Source: Tethya wilhelma | Taxonomy: Eukaryota > Porifera > Demospongiae > Tethyida > Tethyidae | Direction of reading: 5' to 3' | Length of the DNA stretch: 64,000 bases | NCBI GenBank assembly: GCA_964030475.1 | Contig: CAXIPT010000002.1 | Coordinates: 11,813,426 to 11,877,425, forward strand | Notes under the pieces: model-generated | Told to the model about the DNA's origin: nothing | The model's input: only the letters and a program-made list of their open reading frames with translations | The model's database searches: none | Program-made: the position numbers and the translations under genes | Part shown: piece after piece, positions 1 through 11,971 of the stretch | Numbering within the stretch: the stretch's first letter is position 1 | Layout: each line of letters begins with the position of its first letter

Positions 1-418
1 GTGGATTGACAATGTTTGTACCTATAGATGCATGTCTGTGTGTCCTTTACATGTTCTGGGCATTTTGAGAATTTGCACAAAATTTATTTCAAATTGTGCA
101 TTTTTTTTTGTCAAAATGGTGTCCTGTGTCAAATTACACAACAGCAAACAGTGCAACCACAAAATGCTACCCTCTATCAAGAGCATATTTATTACTGAAC
201 TTTTGATGCTATGGGATGGCACAGGGGCCTACTAACAAATCGATAATAATATTATGGTAGCCCCCCCAAAAAAAAAACTTCTGTAAAGCCAGGCTAGCAG
301 AATCTTGACCAGATCTACTATACAGTACTGCTCATCCCTCTATACACTACTATATATTGTTTTATGCCCTAAAATTAGTAAAATTATAGTTACGTACAAT
401 AATTATGCTATAGCTTAC

Positions 419-1101
419 CAGGTTCAACATCATTGATACAGACCAATGTTGTCGGTGGATCCAAAATCACAGGTCCACCAGCATCAACTTCTGCAATAAG
501 CTGGAAACATTCTGTAATTTCAGGTATACTATCAGTGATAGCCTGAACTGTAATACACTGTACGGTGCTCGATGTTGGTGTAAAGTCCACAGATCCGGAG
601 AATGCAACAAAATCAACTCCAGCTGTAGATATGCATATATATCAATTCATTGCAATGATCACAAATAAATAGCGAACAACTAATATTTTCACATAAAATT
701 AACAGCAACACAAACAAATAAAAAAAATATAGCATATACTATTGTGGGGAAAGCTGTGAGCAACATACACATGGATATAACCACACAATTCAATGCCTTA
801 ATTTACGCACTGTATATGAATGATATGCATGTTTTACATACTAATCAAGCTTACATTGTGCCTCGACAGGACTTGTTTCTGCTGATTCTACATTGATGGT
901 CACAGTCCTAGATGGATTAGTTGGTTGTGTACTAATTTCAAGACACACAAGTTGAGAAGCACCCTCGGTTGTCACATAGAGATCAAGCTGAAAGCCAACT
1001 GAAAGTATGTGTGTGTATGAGAGAGAGAGAGTGCATGTGTGTGTCACTATGTGTGTGTGTGCGTGTTGTGTTATGTGTGTATATGTGTGTCTGTGTGTGT
1101 A

Positions 1102-1160
<59 letters not shown>

Positions 1161-2984
1161 CTGTTTGTAGCAAGAATTTGTGACGACCCTTACCTATNGT
1201 GTGTGTGTGTGTGTGTGTGCATGTACATGTGTGTGTGTGTTGTATGCATGGGGAATCAGTGGGAGCACATTAAATTTTATTTACCTTCTTCAACACAATT
1301 AAACTGGGCATTCTCAAAATACCCATCAAGGCATTCTCCACAGTTAACATCAAAGGCTGAATTTTCACAAAGTCTGTTTAGCCTGGTGCATCCTCCACCA
1401 TATGGGGCCAAACATTTGTCTGATGAGAATGATTGGAATACATAAATACTAGTACCATGAGGGGTAAATGTCTATAATTATTGCACTGATCATGAAAATG
1501 TGTATGGCATGCATGTAAGAAATTTACCCTTTGAACATTGAATTGCAACAATATGTGTACCAAACAAACACAGTTTTGATTTTTTGTGATATTAAAGATT
1601 TAGCTATGTAGTATAATAATTATTTATTCTAGACTGTTTTTATATTATGCTATTTAGAACCAGTTATTGTTTACAAAATTAAGAGTAGCCACTGGTTGAA
1701 TCTCTGACAAGCCACAGTAGAGATTGGGCATTTTCTAGTCCAAAGTTTGCAAAAGTGAAGGCATTGCAAGAATTAATGTGTCCTAATTTGCCTGCATGAC
1801 CATTATTATAGTGTTAATGATTGACACTTAGGCCCACATACTCATTTAATTACTGTATACAGCAGGAAATATTGACGGTTTGCTCCACAGAATATAAAAT
1901 TAAAAATTAATACTAAATTTGATGATTTATGTGTGCACTCAGTACACATATTAAATTATTTGGCAGCCAAAATACTGGCAGATTTAAATTTGACAATTAA
2001 TTGGACATCATAACCATTGCCCTAACCTCGTTCCCAGGCTCCCCTCTCTTAGATAGTACGAAAGGGAAGATGTGCTTTTTTGCAAAAAAAAAAAAGCTAA
2101 GGGAGGGGCCTAGGATTGAGGCTATCATTGACCCCATCAAATCCGTTTGGTTATAACATTTGCACTCGGCAATTGTATCACTCTCTGTTCTGTGTTGTCA
2201 TTACTCCTGTTTTGAATTGCTATTGTTATTACAATTAGAACTCCCCTTTTGAATCAGACTCCCCCCACCCAAAATTGCATAAACTCACTGGCACAGAATG
2301 GTGCTGTTTCATCGTCCCCACCTGTTGACTCATCATCACCAACCTGACAATCATTAACCCCATTACAAAGATCGCTAGCAGTAACACTCAATCCTGGATT
2401 GCATGAATATGTGCTTGAAGCTGGATTAGCAGTATTGCCTGCAGTGAGGAAAGAGAGAAAAATGCATGGTAGTAATCATAAAGTTACTGAAATCAACATC
2501 AACTAATATATGATCGACTATATACCATTGAACTGCCTCACAACTACAGATTATAGCAATAATATCTTGTGGGTAAGGCTATCTATACTGAAATGGGTTT
2601 GAAAATAAATCATTGAAAGTTTATAGTTATGATAAAAAAGCATTACAGTAGTTATGCAAAACTTAATTATTGTTTGGCCTATGCATAATACTTACATTCT
2701 AATGAGTTGACACTAACCCCCTCGTCTTCACCATTAGAACAGAAATTCGCTCCGTTACAAAGTTGGGAAGCTTGAAAGCATGTTAAAGTACCACTAACGA
2801 GACAGCCAAAATTGTCTGAATACGATTCACCAGGATTCACATCAAAATTGGCAGGTGCCATTGTACAAATATCAAAATCTCGAGGATCAGTTGGAAATTC
2901 AGGCAGCTGAGTCTGACAGCTGGAATAGCCTACGAGCATCAAAACCATGCTTAGGCACTTCAAAACCTTGAATCCTCCACTCAT
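419..2984 (-). CDS. LDLa / EGF-like / Calx-beta secreted or surface protein, 3' end outside window
   Basis: Five exons in one consistent phase (all introns phase 1, GT-AG): 2696-2984, 2289-2438, 1285-1419, 855-998, 419-622, reading leftward. The start at 2984 is the first ATG and opens a signal peptide (MSGGFKVLKCLSMVLMLVGY, then SSCQ). Exons 1 and 2 each hold an LDL-receptor class A-like motif (CNGANFCSNGEDE and CNGVNDCQVGDDE). Exon 3 is a cysteine-rich EGF-like stretch. Exons 4 and 5 together form a Calx-beta domain (GSVDFTPTSSTVQCITVQAI, then IPEITECFQL). The last exon ends at a good donor (GTAAGC), so the gene continues past the left edge. Positions 1-418 show no further exon I can defend. 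Calx-beta domains occur in sponge aggregation factors, integrin beta-4 and large matrix proteins. The LDLa start differs from the aggregation-factor layout as I know it, so I do not assign that identity. A GT microsatellite with an N at 1198 lies in the intron between exons 3 and 4. Confidence 0.75.
1040..1222. repeat. (GT)n microsatellite with assembly N
   Basis: Long GT/GTAT run inside an intron of the Calx-beta gene. An N sits at 1198, so the true length is unknown. Confidence 0.9.
2023..2123. repeat. MITE-like inverted-repeat element, family A
   Basis: A 101 bp element bounded by TAACCTCGTTCCCAGGCTCC on the left and the complement of that motif (GGGCCTAGGATTGAGGCTA, decayed) on the right. 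It contains a T-run/GCAAAA core. It is the reverse complement, with a few changes, of the element at 38826-38931, so the two are the same repeat in opposite orientation. It lies in an intron of the Calx-beta gene. Confidence 0.7.
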
Positions 2985-3271
2985 CTTGAATCAGTGGTGG
3001 AAGGAGGCTTGTTTCACTGGGTTTGAAAACTATATTGCTTGGCTCAGTTACAATTGTCTTAGAGCCAGTGGATGAGTCACAGAGAAAGACTTGCTGAGCT
3101 CTGCACAGAGGACTGAACTGTGACTTTTGTGCTGGACTGAAGGTGTTCTGTTGTTTTTAAAACGGCCACGGTGCATAGCTGAAGCCATCTAGCCTAACTA
3201 AGCAAGGAACACCATGTAAAACACGCTGCAGAACTGGAATTAATTTATGCGGCTCCTCGATAATAGCAGCG

Positions 3272-3283
3272 CGCGCATGCGCA
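3272..3283. promoter_or_regulatory. NRF-1-like palindrome CGCGCATGCGCA
   Basis: Exact match to the YGCGCATGCGCR consensus of the NRF-1 family, in the divergent promoter about 290 bp upstream of the Calx-beta gene start. Confidence 0.5.
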
Positions 3284-3490
3284 TAATTATAATAATACTT
3301 AACTAAACTTTAGTTACCATCATATTTAGTTTCCATATGGTATATGCTAGTGTATTTGTCTATGTACTTGGAATCTTACATTTATAGCGAGTCTTTGTGG
3401 CTCAATCGTGTCATTCTGCTTCACTTGCAACTCGCTGACCAAAGGATATGATCACCTAGCCTCGTCCCGATACTCACACGTGGACGATTA

Positions 3491-3503
3491 AGGTCAAAGG
3501 TCA
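3491..3503 (+). promoter_or_regulatory. DR1 element AGGTCAAAGGTCA
   Basis: Two perfect AGGTCA half-sites spaced by one A, the classic HNF4/RXR-type direct repeat. It lies between two divergent genes. Binding is inferred from the motif only. Confidence 0.45.
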
Positions 3504-3764
3504 CAACGGTTTGCTTCGTCAGCATTTTTTAGCATGAACAGTACAAAAGGATGATTCACGATTTGAGAAGACATTTATCGTCCGTCATTGATTCCATGCT
3601 ACGGTAGACAGTCCATTGTCTGAAAACTAAACAGTGTTCTCGCAGCCAAGAAGGTACCACTCTCTTGAGTTTCACATCTTATACTACTAAGACCTGGCAC
3701 TGAGTGTCTCTGATGTGTGATGTCCAACTATAAACAATTGACTCTAGATACAAAATACAATACA

Positions 3765-3926
3765 ATGACAATATCTGTGACGAATGTGCTGGTGATTGTG
3801 TTTATGCTGTATCTGGCAATTCCACTGGTGTCTTCAAGTGAGTAAAAGAATGCATATGTATGGTACTGAATTAAAATAAATAGTATGATTTATACTAATA
3901 GTACTGCTTAATTTATAGTGATTCTT

Positions 3927-3973
<47 letters not shown>

Positions 3974-4310
3974 CCAACCACCAGTATACTAATGGGGATC
4001 TACGACTTGCTGGATTCGGTTCCAGCCGTCTAGCTGGACGACTAGAAATCTATTACAATGGAGTGTGGGGAACGGTTTGTGCACGGCCATCAGGATCACA
4101 GCTTTCACAGTTCAATTTCCAAGCTGCGACAGTGGCTTGTAGGCAACTGGGTCTTGGTTGGGCTGTGGAGTATTACACTCCATACTTCCTTCACTCTGAA
4201 AGGTTAGTGGGGTGTACATTGTACTGTAACTTGACTTGAGGTACATATTCCATCACTCTATATTATCTTTTTCCATTCAGATGTACACCCGTATACTGAC
4301 ACACACACAA

Positions 4311-4341
<31 letters not shown>

Positions 4342-6834
4342 TCGTTTTGGTACCTCCTTCGATGTGGTACCTCTCTTGGACAACGTCCAGTGCAAGGGTC
4401 ACGAGCCTCATCTCCTTCGTTGCAGCACTGGCAATCTTGGAAATCCTTCGTCAGAGTGTGACTCTGATTCTACCATCTCTATCACTTGTTGTGAGCAGAA
4501 GTCTAAGTTCTTGTTGTACAACTTGTGTATGATGCATGCATTGTGTAAAGCAGGTGTGCTCTATTTAGAGTGTTTTTAGGTACCCTCTCTTTCCCCCCCT
4601 CTCCCCCCTTCCCCCGATCTATATTCTACTCTTATAGCTAGTATAGTCCGTACACTTCAAAGATGTTTGTGTTCTCCTGCACGAGTACTGTTTCCATGAA
4701 GTGTCCACGTGAGCACTACCAGCCTAATCTGTGGTACAAATATCGAAGAAGAAGCTTCAAGTACTCAGTACACAGTTGTGGCAGTACAGTCTCTTGCACA
4801 GAAATATTTGTTTACATGATTCAGCATCAGGTGGAAGTGGTTGGGATTGTGTATTGAGTAGCATGGTTTATGGGGGCTTTTAGCATTTATTCTCTAGGTG
4901 GGTTTTGGTCTCAAGAGAATAGCAATGAGGAATGGGGTTCTCCATTTAGCATCACAAACACAGCACATTCCTAATGTATTAGCCAATAAGTACAATAACA
5001 TTAATGTCTTTGTAAGTTATAAGATTGTTGTCCTTACATGTGAGACAGCTAGACCCCCCAACCTAGTATTTCATGTAGTGCCTCAAAGTTTCTCACGGGT
5101 AGGAATTCAAAACTTATCATTTTTTGTTGACTTGTTTATCTGCTTACACAAAACTAAGGAAGTCTGCATCCAAAAAATTAAGCATAATGAACAAATAGAG
5201 TGGCTGTAGGTATTTACCCGAGGCATGAATGACTCATCATACATCCTTTGAGAAAGTAAACTGCTGAAGGAACCCCATTGAGAATGATGCGTGTCCCTTA
5301 GCAAGGTTTAACATGATGTAAGACAGCGTGCGAATCAAGGCAGAAGCTGTATGTGGCTATTGCACTTGTACCAAGAGTTCAGCATCATTTTTGACTGTGT
5401 TATGCTTCTGTTTATAGTATATTATTTGTGAAACTGAAACTAACAGTGTAATGCTTCAATAGCTACTATACTCAATAATTCTTCGATATATATTCAATAG
5501 CCTGCATTGCTCATGAGCTCCCGCTAAAACTGATCATTCTTATTTTCACTTCTTTTCATCAAGCTACGAAAACACTACAAGTGTCTCTTATATTGATCAT
5601 GCATACACACATTGCAGCTAATATGACTGCTCCATACAACGGACAAATCAAGCTATCTCGTGACAGCCCTTCCTTCTCTCAGTCGACCGGTGTCCTACAG
5701 CTCTACTCTAACCAACAGTGGGGGGCAGTGTGTGCATCAGATTTCACTATGTCTGCAGCCAATACAGTTTGTAGGCAGCTGGGCTTTACAGGAGCACAAT
5801 CACAAGGGTATGTGGAGTTGGAAGGCACTAGTAATAGTGTTAGGTGTCTGTAGTAAACTGGTAAACACTCGCTCTTCACCAGTTGGAAGAAGCCTGACCT
5901 ACAAACAAAAAACTGGTGTGTTGTAGAACCACCTGACTGACCTGTCTCAGAACACCTATAGCTACTCCACTAGTCTACTGGTAACCATGGCATCACTATG
6001 GAGCCAAATGTAGGTACATGTAAGTCAGGTTGAAGGCTGTGTGAATCCCATACCAATCATTCTGGGATAAATCTTATTTGCAGTATCAAGTTACTAACTA
6101 TATAGATCACTATTTGTACCCACCTACAAGCACATGTATGTGTGCCACAGAGAGATATCCTAGGCCCTCTCCTGTGCATATTTTCTTATTTCAATCGTTA
6201 CTTGTGTTGCTTTTTAAGTTGATGAAAAGAATTTTCCTTCTTTTTGAGCTTCTAGCAACCAGCTTCAAATGCTACATCCCAGGTCAAAGGGAGAGCCTAG
6301 ATATGAGGCTAACTGTACTGGGTAAAAATCACCAGTTTCCATGATTCTTGACTTAGTTTTAAAAGTGTTATTTTTTTTCCTTATACCTGCTTCAGCATGT
6401 CATCTGCATATTAAGTATTCACAAACGTGCAATCTCTAATGTGATTGGTGAAAGTACAATATAGCAAAATGCATTTTACATTACTAAGTCTCATACCCAG
6501 GCCCCTCCTCTTTGAAAAAAAAAAAGAAAAGGTCAAAAAGAGAGCCTGGGTGATACATTATGTGTAGGTGTACTGCTACTAGTCATATTGTTTCTTTCTG
6601 GTTTTATATTTTACTTCAGAGAAGCTACAAGTTACTCTGGACCAAGATGGAGCATCAATATGGTGGACTGTAGTAGTGTTGCAAATCCTTTGTGTTTCAC
6701 AGAATGTTTGGAGCAGCTGCCCTTAGAGTTGGAGCCTGTAGGCAGCAGCTGCACTCCTGTTGAGGTGTCCTGTTGTAAGTGGTGCATATGTACATATGTT
6801 ATGGTGCCATGCAGCTGTTCTATTGTACATGTTT

Positions 6835-6882
<48 letters not shown>

Positions 6883-6883
6883 N

Positions 6884-6916
<33 letters not shown>

Positions 6917-7277
6917 TCAGTTTGTAGTTTAAAACTGAATCTTTTGTGCCTTCCTCCAGACAACCTACTGTATAGTCTGCTGTTGCTGGCCTAGAACAAC
7001 TATAAAGACTATAAATTTCCCCATAGTTGTATATAGTGAACTTTTTGTATATTCATTACTTAGCTTGTACCCAAGTCCTTCCTGCCTGAAAGGTCAAAGG
7101 AGAAAACCTGGGTATGAGGTTATTCATTGCTAGTTTGCTTGGTGATTTGAGCATGTATAGATTTCATTGAGGTATGCTAGCTGGCACAACTTTGAAAGTA
7201 CATATTGTACACATGTCATTCTCAGGTCATTTAATAGCAGGCTACATTGGTAGTGATTAAACACATTGCTATGTACT

Positions 7278-7344
<67 letters not shown>

Positions 7345-8638
7345 TTAGCTTTATCCCTAGCCAATCTTGCTACCCATCCTTCTGGGAACAGGTCAATTTG
7401 CCAAAGATCACTCCAAACAACTCAAAACGGAGCTGTGTTCTTGAATGACTCCTCCCCCTCTCAGTCCACAGCTGTCAGCCCCAGAGGAAGAGTGGAGGTC
7501 TTCTTTGAAGGCTCGTGGGGCACAGTGTGTGACAAATCATTTCTTTACAAAGAGGCGGATGTGGTTTGCAAGAGTCTGGGTTTTCCTTCTGCTCTTAGTT
7601 ACAGTGGACCGAGATATTCGTAAGTTAGTAGATAGGTATCACCCCCGAAATTTTTCCCTTGTTTGTGCATGTTTGAGTAAATGAGAATAATTGTTGATCT
7701 AATTGTGTGTATTGGTTTGGTATGTAGTCTACACAGCTGTATCTAATGTCTAATGTCCCTATATGTTTGAATGGTATGGTAACCATGAAAGCTGATACCT
7801 GATTTAGTATCTGATTTTGACCTCTTTCCATATTAATTTTACTGGCTTGTCCTAATCTAGATGATAGTAATACTCCGGCTACTTTGTCATATTGTGTTTC
7901 TTGTCTACCATTTTTCGTGGAAATGTAATATCTCTTCTTACATAAGACATTTTTGAGCAAGGACTGGGTTGTTTAACTTGTTTGATTGTCTCTGTTGTAC
8001 CAAGTGATGAATGGAACCATTCCCCCTTGCATGAAATGTGGACCAATTCATTCACTCCTTCCCAAAATATTTAATGTATTATTAAACCATGTTAGTGAGT
8101 CTCATGTATGTATGTATGTATGTATCTATGTATGTATGTATGTATGTATGTATATAAGGTCTGATGGAAGATTTCCACTGGATTGTAATGTCACGACACT
8201 TCTACTTATTGCTGTGTAAAGTAATCGACAATGTTGTGTGTGATTGTTACGAGGGGTACAATAAGTTTTTCTCCTTTTGCGAATTGGTTGACTGTTTTCA
8301 TGGCACCAGTTCATCTGTACTTTGGGAAACTGTCACTTATGTTGCCTGATAAATTATTGTTTAATAATTTGTCTTTCTAGGCAATTTACTAACAATTGAC
8401 ATTCTACCTACATTTGTTCAGTAAAAGTTCATCAATTGAACTGTGGTTGATTTTGTTATTTCATTGTTTATCATCAATTTGTTTGTTTGTTTGTTTGTGT
8501 GTTCCCCCAGTGCTGGTGATGGTAGTGGTGAGGTGTTGAGAGTGACGTGCTCTGGACTGGAGATGACTCTCAGCAGCTGTACCATCGAGAGGAGTGAGGA
8601 CTGCTCCCACGAACATGATGTTGATGTAACATGTGAGA

Positions 8639-8732
<94 letters not shown>

Positions 8733-9076
8733 AGTCTCAACCTCCCTCCTTATGGAGCTCTAGCCATCCGCTCAGGCCAAGGTGCTGAAGGAGCTCTCTA
8801 TGTCTTTACTGGAGAGCAATATAATCCAGTGTGTGATCACAACTTTGGTCTTGAGGAAGCTACCGTGGCATGTCATCAGCTGGGCTACACCAGAGCAGTG
8901 TCTGTCAGACCAAATGCATAGTAAGTTCCACAGTGTTCAAATTCCAGATCTTTGTTTCATGCTAATGTTCCCTATATAGCGTTGAATATGCTGTAGTCGT
9001 GTAGTTTTGTTTATGTGTTAAATGCTTTCAAAAAGACACTTGTTAATATCCAAGTTGGTTGGTGAATCACGTACAC

Positions 9077-9114
<38 letters not shown>

Positions 9115-9297
9115 ACACACACACACACACACACATACACACACACATCAGTTATCGTGGGCGGACCTTCCCTGACGTTGGTGAGACTTTCTACTCCGTC
9201 AGCTCTTGCCGGGGGGACGAGGAACATCTCCTCTCCTGCTCCTCCGAGAGTGCCAGCCATTGTAGACCAGGACTAGATGAAGTTGCCATTGTTTGTG
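3765..9297 (+). CDS. Secreted or membrane protein with four SRCR domains, 3' end missing
   Basis: Nine phase-consistent exons: 3765-3837, 3974-4202, 4339-4490, 5618-5807, 6620-6774, 7349-7619, 8511-8632, 8731-8920, 9152-9297 (509 codons so far). The ATG at 3765 opens a signal peptide (MTISVTNVLVIVFMLYLAIP). Each SRCR domain is split over two exons by a phase 2 intron. The landmarks are GRLEIYYNGVWGTVC and VACRQLG (SRCR1), QWGAVC and VCRQLGF (SRCR2), GRVEVFFEGSWGTVC (SRCR3) and CHQLGY (SRCR4). The second halves carry the expected cysteine pattern, for example LLSCSSESASHC. SRCR domains mediate ligand binding and recognition on sponge and animal surfaces. Exon 9 ends in phase 1 at a GTAAGA donor, so a terminal exon (tail or membrane anchor) should follow. 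None is visible before the N at 10375 and it was probably lost there. Exon 6 has a second in-frame acceptor at 7361. The introns are rich in CA, GT and CT microsatellites, and an N lies in one at 6883. Confidence 0.8.
3931..3973. repeat. (CA)n microsatellite forming the 3' splice site of an SRCR intron
   Basis: An uninterrupted AC run ends directly in the acceptor ACACAG before exon 2 of the SRCR gene. Confidence 0.85.
6830..6916. repeat. (GT)n microsatellite with assembly N at 6883
   Basis: Intronic GT run in the SRCR gene. Its length is unreliable because of the N. Confidence 0.9.
7281..7341. repeat. (CT)n microsatellite upstream of an SRCR exon
   Basis: Pure CT run that can serve as the polypyrimidine tract of the acceptor GTCTTTAG at 7341-7348. 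Confidence 0.85.
8104..8156. repeat. (ATGT)n tetranucleotide microsatellite
   Basis: Repeated TATG/ATGT units with one ATCT variant, intronic in the SRCR gene. Confidence 0.85.
8639..8730. repeat. Compound (CT)n-(CA)n microsatellite ending in a splice acceptor
   Basis: This nearly fills the short intron between exons 7 and 8 of the SRCR gene. The CA run ends as ACACAG immediately before the exon at 8731. Confidence 0.85.
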
Positions 9298-9935
9298 GTA
9301 AGATAGTCATTTAGATCATTAATGTGAATGAATGAGATGTTTGTGCTCACATTTCATGAAAATGAAAGATAGCGTTTTAAGAATGGTAAATGACACTTAT
9401 TGTAGATCGTTTACATATGTTGTTTTTTGCAATTGAAGTGATCAAAAGAGTTTCATTTTGTGGTGTTTTCTGTCAACATACTGATGTATCTACCAGCTAG
9501 GATTCATTGGACCGTAGAAATGGCCCACGCATTTTCATTGCCATGAGCTCCTTCAGTTGGTATAAAATTACACATAATTGGCCATAATTTAGTGAGCTGG
9601 TCATATCAAAAGAGGTTGACGTCAATAATTTGGGGGCTCAGATTCCTAACCTAAGTCTGATTAATGGTGTACTTAAGAGCGATGTCCCTTCTTGAAATGC
9701 CTTTCTCCTTGAGTTGGGTTCTGTATGCAAACAAGTAATCGTATGATTCATAATTGCAGAGTTTGGTACAAGATTTTTTTTGCATTGAAGAGGTTGGCCC
9801 ACTTCTAGTCACATCTCTCTTCTAGCAACAGCATAGCTCCTAGCTTTCCACAACCGGTTTTGGATATTTCAAAGATAAAAACTGACTCTAGAAGAGGAAA
9901 CTGAATCTTAGTGTTGGGGAGGGGGGGAGGCTCTG

Positions 9936-10187
9936 TAGCCTCGTTCCCAGGCTCTCTCCCAAAATATTACACGCTGAAAAATAGGAAGGGAGAGAGCCTG
10001 GTACACGAAATCACGTGAATGACATAGCGCACAGAAAAACTAGTATGCTGTAGTAGAGAAACCATACAAACTCTCTCTACGGTCTCTCATCATTCACGTG
10101 ATTTCGCATACCAGGCTCTCTCCCTTCCTATTTTTGCGTGCGTGCATGCATAAATATTCACTGGGAGAGAGCCTGGGAACGAGGCTA
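9936..10187. repeat. Nested palindromic MITE, family A
   Basis: A 252 bp element with terminal inverted repeats TAGCCTCGTTCCCAGGCTCT at the left and the exact complement ending GAACGAGGCTA at the right. A second inner inverted pair (GGGAGAGAGCCTGGTA with CGAAATCACGTGAATGA, and its complement) sits inside the first. The whole element could fold into a long hairpin. Confidence 0.8.
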
Positions 10188-10374
10188 GGGGCTCTGATAG
10201 CTAGCCAAGATTTGGACAATCATGTAGATGCAAAAGAATACATTTCAGGCTTTCATACAGACACTTGTGTATACTGATTAATGTCACTTCACATTAGAGT
10301 TTTGCAATCAAAAGCACCAATGCACTACTAGATACAATTTAGAAGTTGAACACAAACTTCAATTAATAATGCCA

Positions 10375-10375
10375 N
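10375..10375. other. Assembly join (N) between the SRCR gene and the SMU1 exon
   Basis: A single N. Left of it a gene lacks its 3' end, and right of it a gene lacks everything but its last exon. This fits a compressed gap of unknown size. Confidence 0.6.
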
Positions 10376-10594
10376 AAGTAAATGCGGATTTTATATTTTC
10401 GCAGTTTTAATTTTCATATATTTGAACGGCATACGAAAAATACGAAAATTTCCACCATACGAAAATTTCCCGCTATACGGTATGTTATAATGCTTCTTTG
10501 CTACAAAAAATAAAGTCTTGAGAATTTTTTCCCACTATGTTATGGTTCACTTTAATCACAATACCCCCCCCCCCCTTTTCCCCTGCCACTGTAG

Positions 10595-10693
10595 GTCCAT
10601 GAAAAGGATGTGATTGGGACTGCTCACCATCCCCACCAGAACTTGCTGGCTACGTTTGGAGAGGACTGTCAACTCAGACTCTGGAAACCATGA
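10595..10693 (+). CDS. SMU1: Orphan terminal exon of SMU1 (WD40 splicing factor)
   Basis: A 99 bp exon follows a good acceptor (CCCTGCCACTGTAG). It reads 32 residues and then TGA, starting [20 protein letters not shown] and ending RLWKP. From memory of the family this matches the extreme C-terminus of SMU1 ([19 protein letters not shown]), the final WD40 blade of a spliceosome-associated protein. Entry is phase 0. No other SMU1 exon lies upstream in the window, and only 219 bp separate this exon from the N at 10375, so the rest is probably in the gap or elsewhere. In the phase left open by the SRCR gene the exon would stop after two codons, so it does not belong to that gene. It could be a duplicated fragment, but intact splice site and frame argue for a real 3' end. 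Confidence 0.75.
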   Translation, partial: VHEKDVIGTAHHPHQNLLATFGEDCQLRLWKP

Positions 10694-11077
10694 ATCATTG
10701 TCATAGTATGTACAACATTCACACACACAGTGACACACACACAATCCTGCATGCCATACATATATTCTTGATAATGTTGATCTGTTGATAGCGATCCTAA
10801 ATGGAGTCTTTATCTTGTTAAACTTTTCTTATAAACATGACAAAATCTTTTTCTTGCTGCAAATCTTGATCTTTACCATACGTATGTACATATAAATTTT
10901 TAAAAGTTGTCTTTTAAAACAGTTCATACAGGAAGGCAACCATTGCATATAGTTATAACAATAATACAAACACAACTGAGCATAAAAAAAACAAAATGTC
11001 TTGCATGCACAATGATGGTTACTATAGTAACAAAAATATATGACAAATTACAAAGAGATTATTGCTTGCTGTAGTGA
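10694..11077. other. Spacer between two convergent gene ends
   Basis: AT-rich, with a short CA repeat near 10720 and no coding signal. It would contain the 3' UTRs of SMU1 (+) and of the SRCR membrane protein (-). Confidence 0.4.
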
Positions 11078-11932
11078 CTAGCTTAGAATGTCGTATCGAT
11101 GAACCTTTCGAGATCTATAACACCTCGTCTTGCAGCAACGTGTCATCGTAAAACAGAGAATACAGATGCAAGCACACAGCGTGATCGTGGACAGTCCCAA
11201 ACAGACACATGTGATGATCAGTGACACTGGGAAAACTGTCACAGTAGAGATAAATGGAGGTTATGTTATGGTTTTGTTGTTTTTTTCTTTTCAAATTGTT
11301 AAAAATATCTTACATCTTATCTTGCATTTGGAGCTGTCTCCAGACGTCATTACTGAAGCTTGGCTTGCATCAAATGCTGAAATTCAATGATAGTTAATCT
11401 TAATGCACTTTTATGTCTGATAATGTCACAAATCTACTAGCTGCCCACCAAGTCGCTCATGATTAGTTCAATTGCTTACTGCATTGTATTGCAACGTCCT
11501 GGGTGTGGTTGCACTCGTGGGTCCACTTGTGGTGAGTGAAACAGTGGGTGAAGCAAGGCCTCGAGGAAGTGCATGCCACCTCGTCAACCCACACCAAACC
11601 AGTGCCAGGCCTGTAAACAAACAAACAGACAAACAAACAAACAAATGAACAAACAAATAAACAAACAATAACAATTGATAAGGACTATATTTAGCTGTGA
11701 TTGTGCCATCGTATGCTCACAGTGCGTCAGATATTTCAACTGCTCCAGTGTATCCCAATTGCCTGCAGACTGAATCCGCAGCATGTTGGTTAAAGTTTCG
11801 GTTGCACACTGTACCCCATTGGCCACTCTGATACACTTCAACACGTCCGTAGGATATGGTTGCAGAACTGTTGGAAACGAGGCGAACTTGACCTCTGTAT
11901 GGTTTATCCCAGCGCTTGTTGGAATCTGAATA

Positions 11933-11971
<39 letters not shown>

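Larger units (their letters stand above)
2985..3764. promoter_or_regulatory. Divergent promoter region between the Calx-beta and SRCR genes
   Basis: The 780 bp between the two divergent start codons has no convincing open frame. It contains a perfect NRF-1-type palindrome (3272-3283) and a perfect DR1 nuclear-receptor element (3491-3503), annotated separately. No TATA box is placed at a position I could tie to either start. Confidence 0.5.
9298..10594. other. Gene-poor stretch with an inverted-repeat element and an assembly N
   Basis: I see no exon here that fits the open phase of the SRCR gene. It holds the 252 bp family A element (9936-10187), an N at 10375, and just after the N an AT-rich stretch with several ACGAAAATTT motifs ending in CTATACGGTATG. 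That stretch resembles the ends of the family B/C elements. Confidence 0.5.

Noticed and set aside
4663..4857. Open frame between SRCR1 and SRCR2 exons of the + strand SRCR gene
   Set aside because: It looks protein-like in composition (cysteines, Tyr/Arg) but has no acceptor/donor pair in the right phase, and the gene model is consistent without it.
8639..9148. Possible CRISPR-like or tandem array signals in CA-rich stretches
   Set aside because: These are plain dinucleotide microsatellites without spacers, in introns of a eukaryotic gene.
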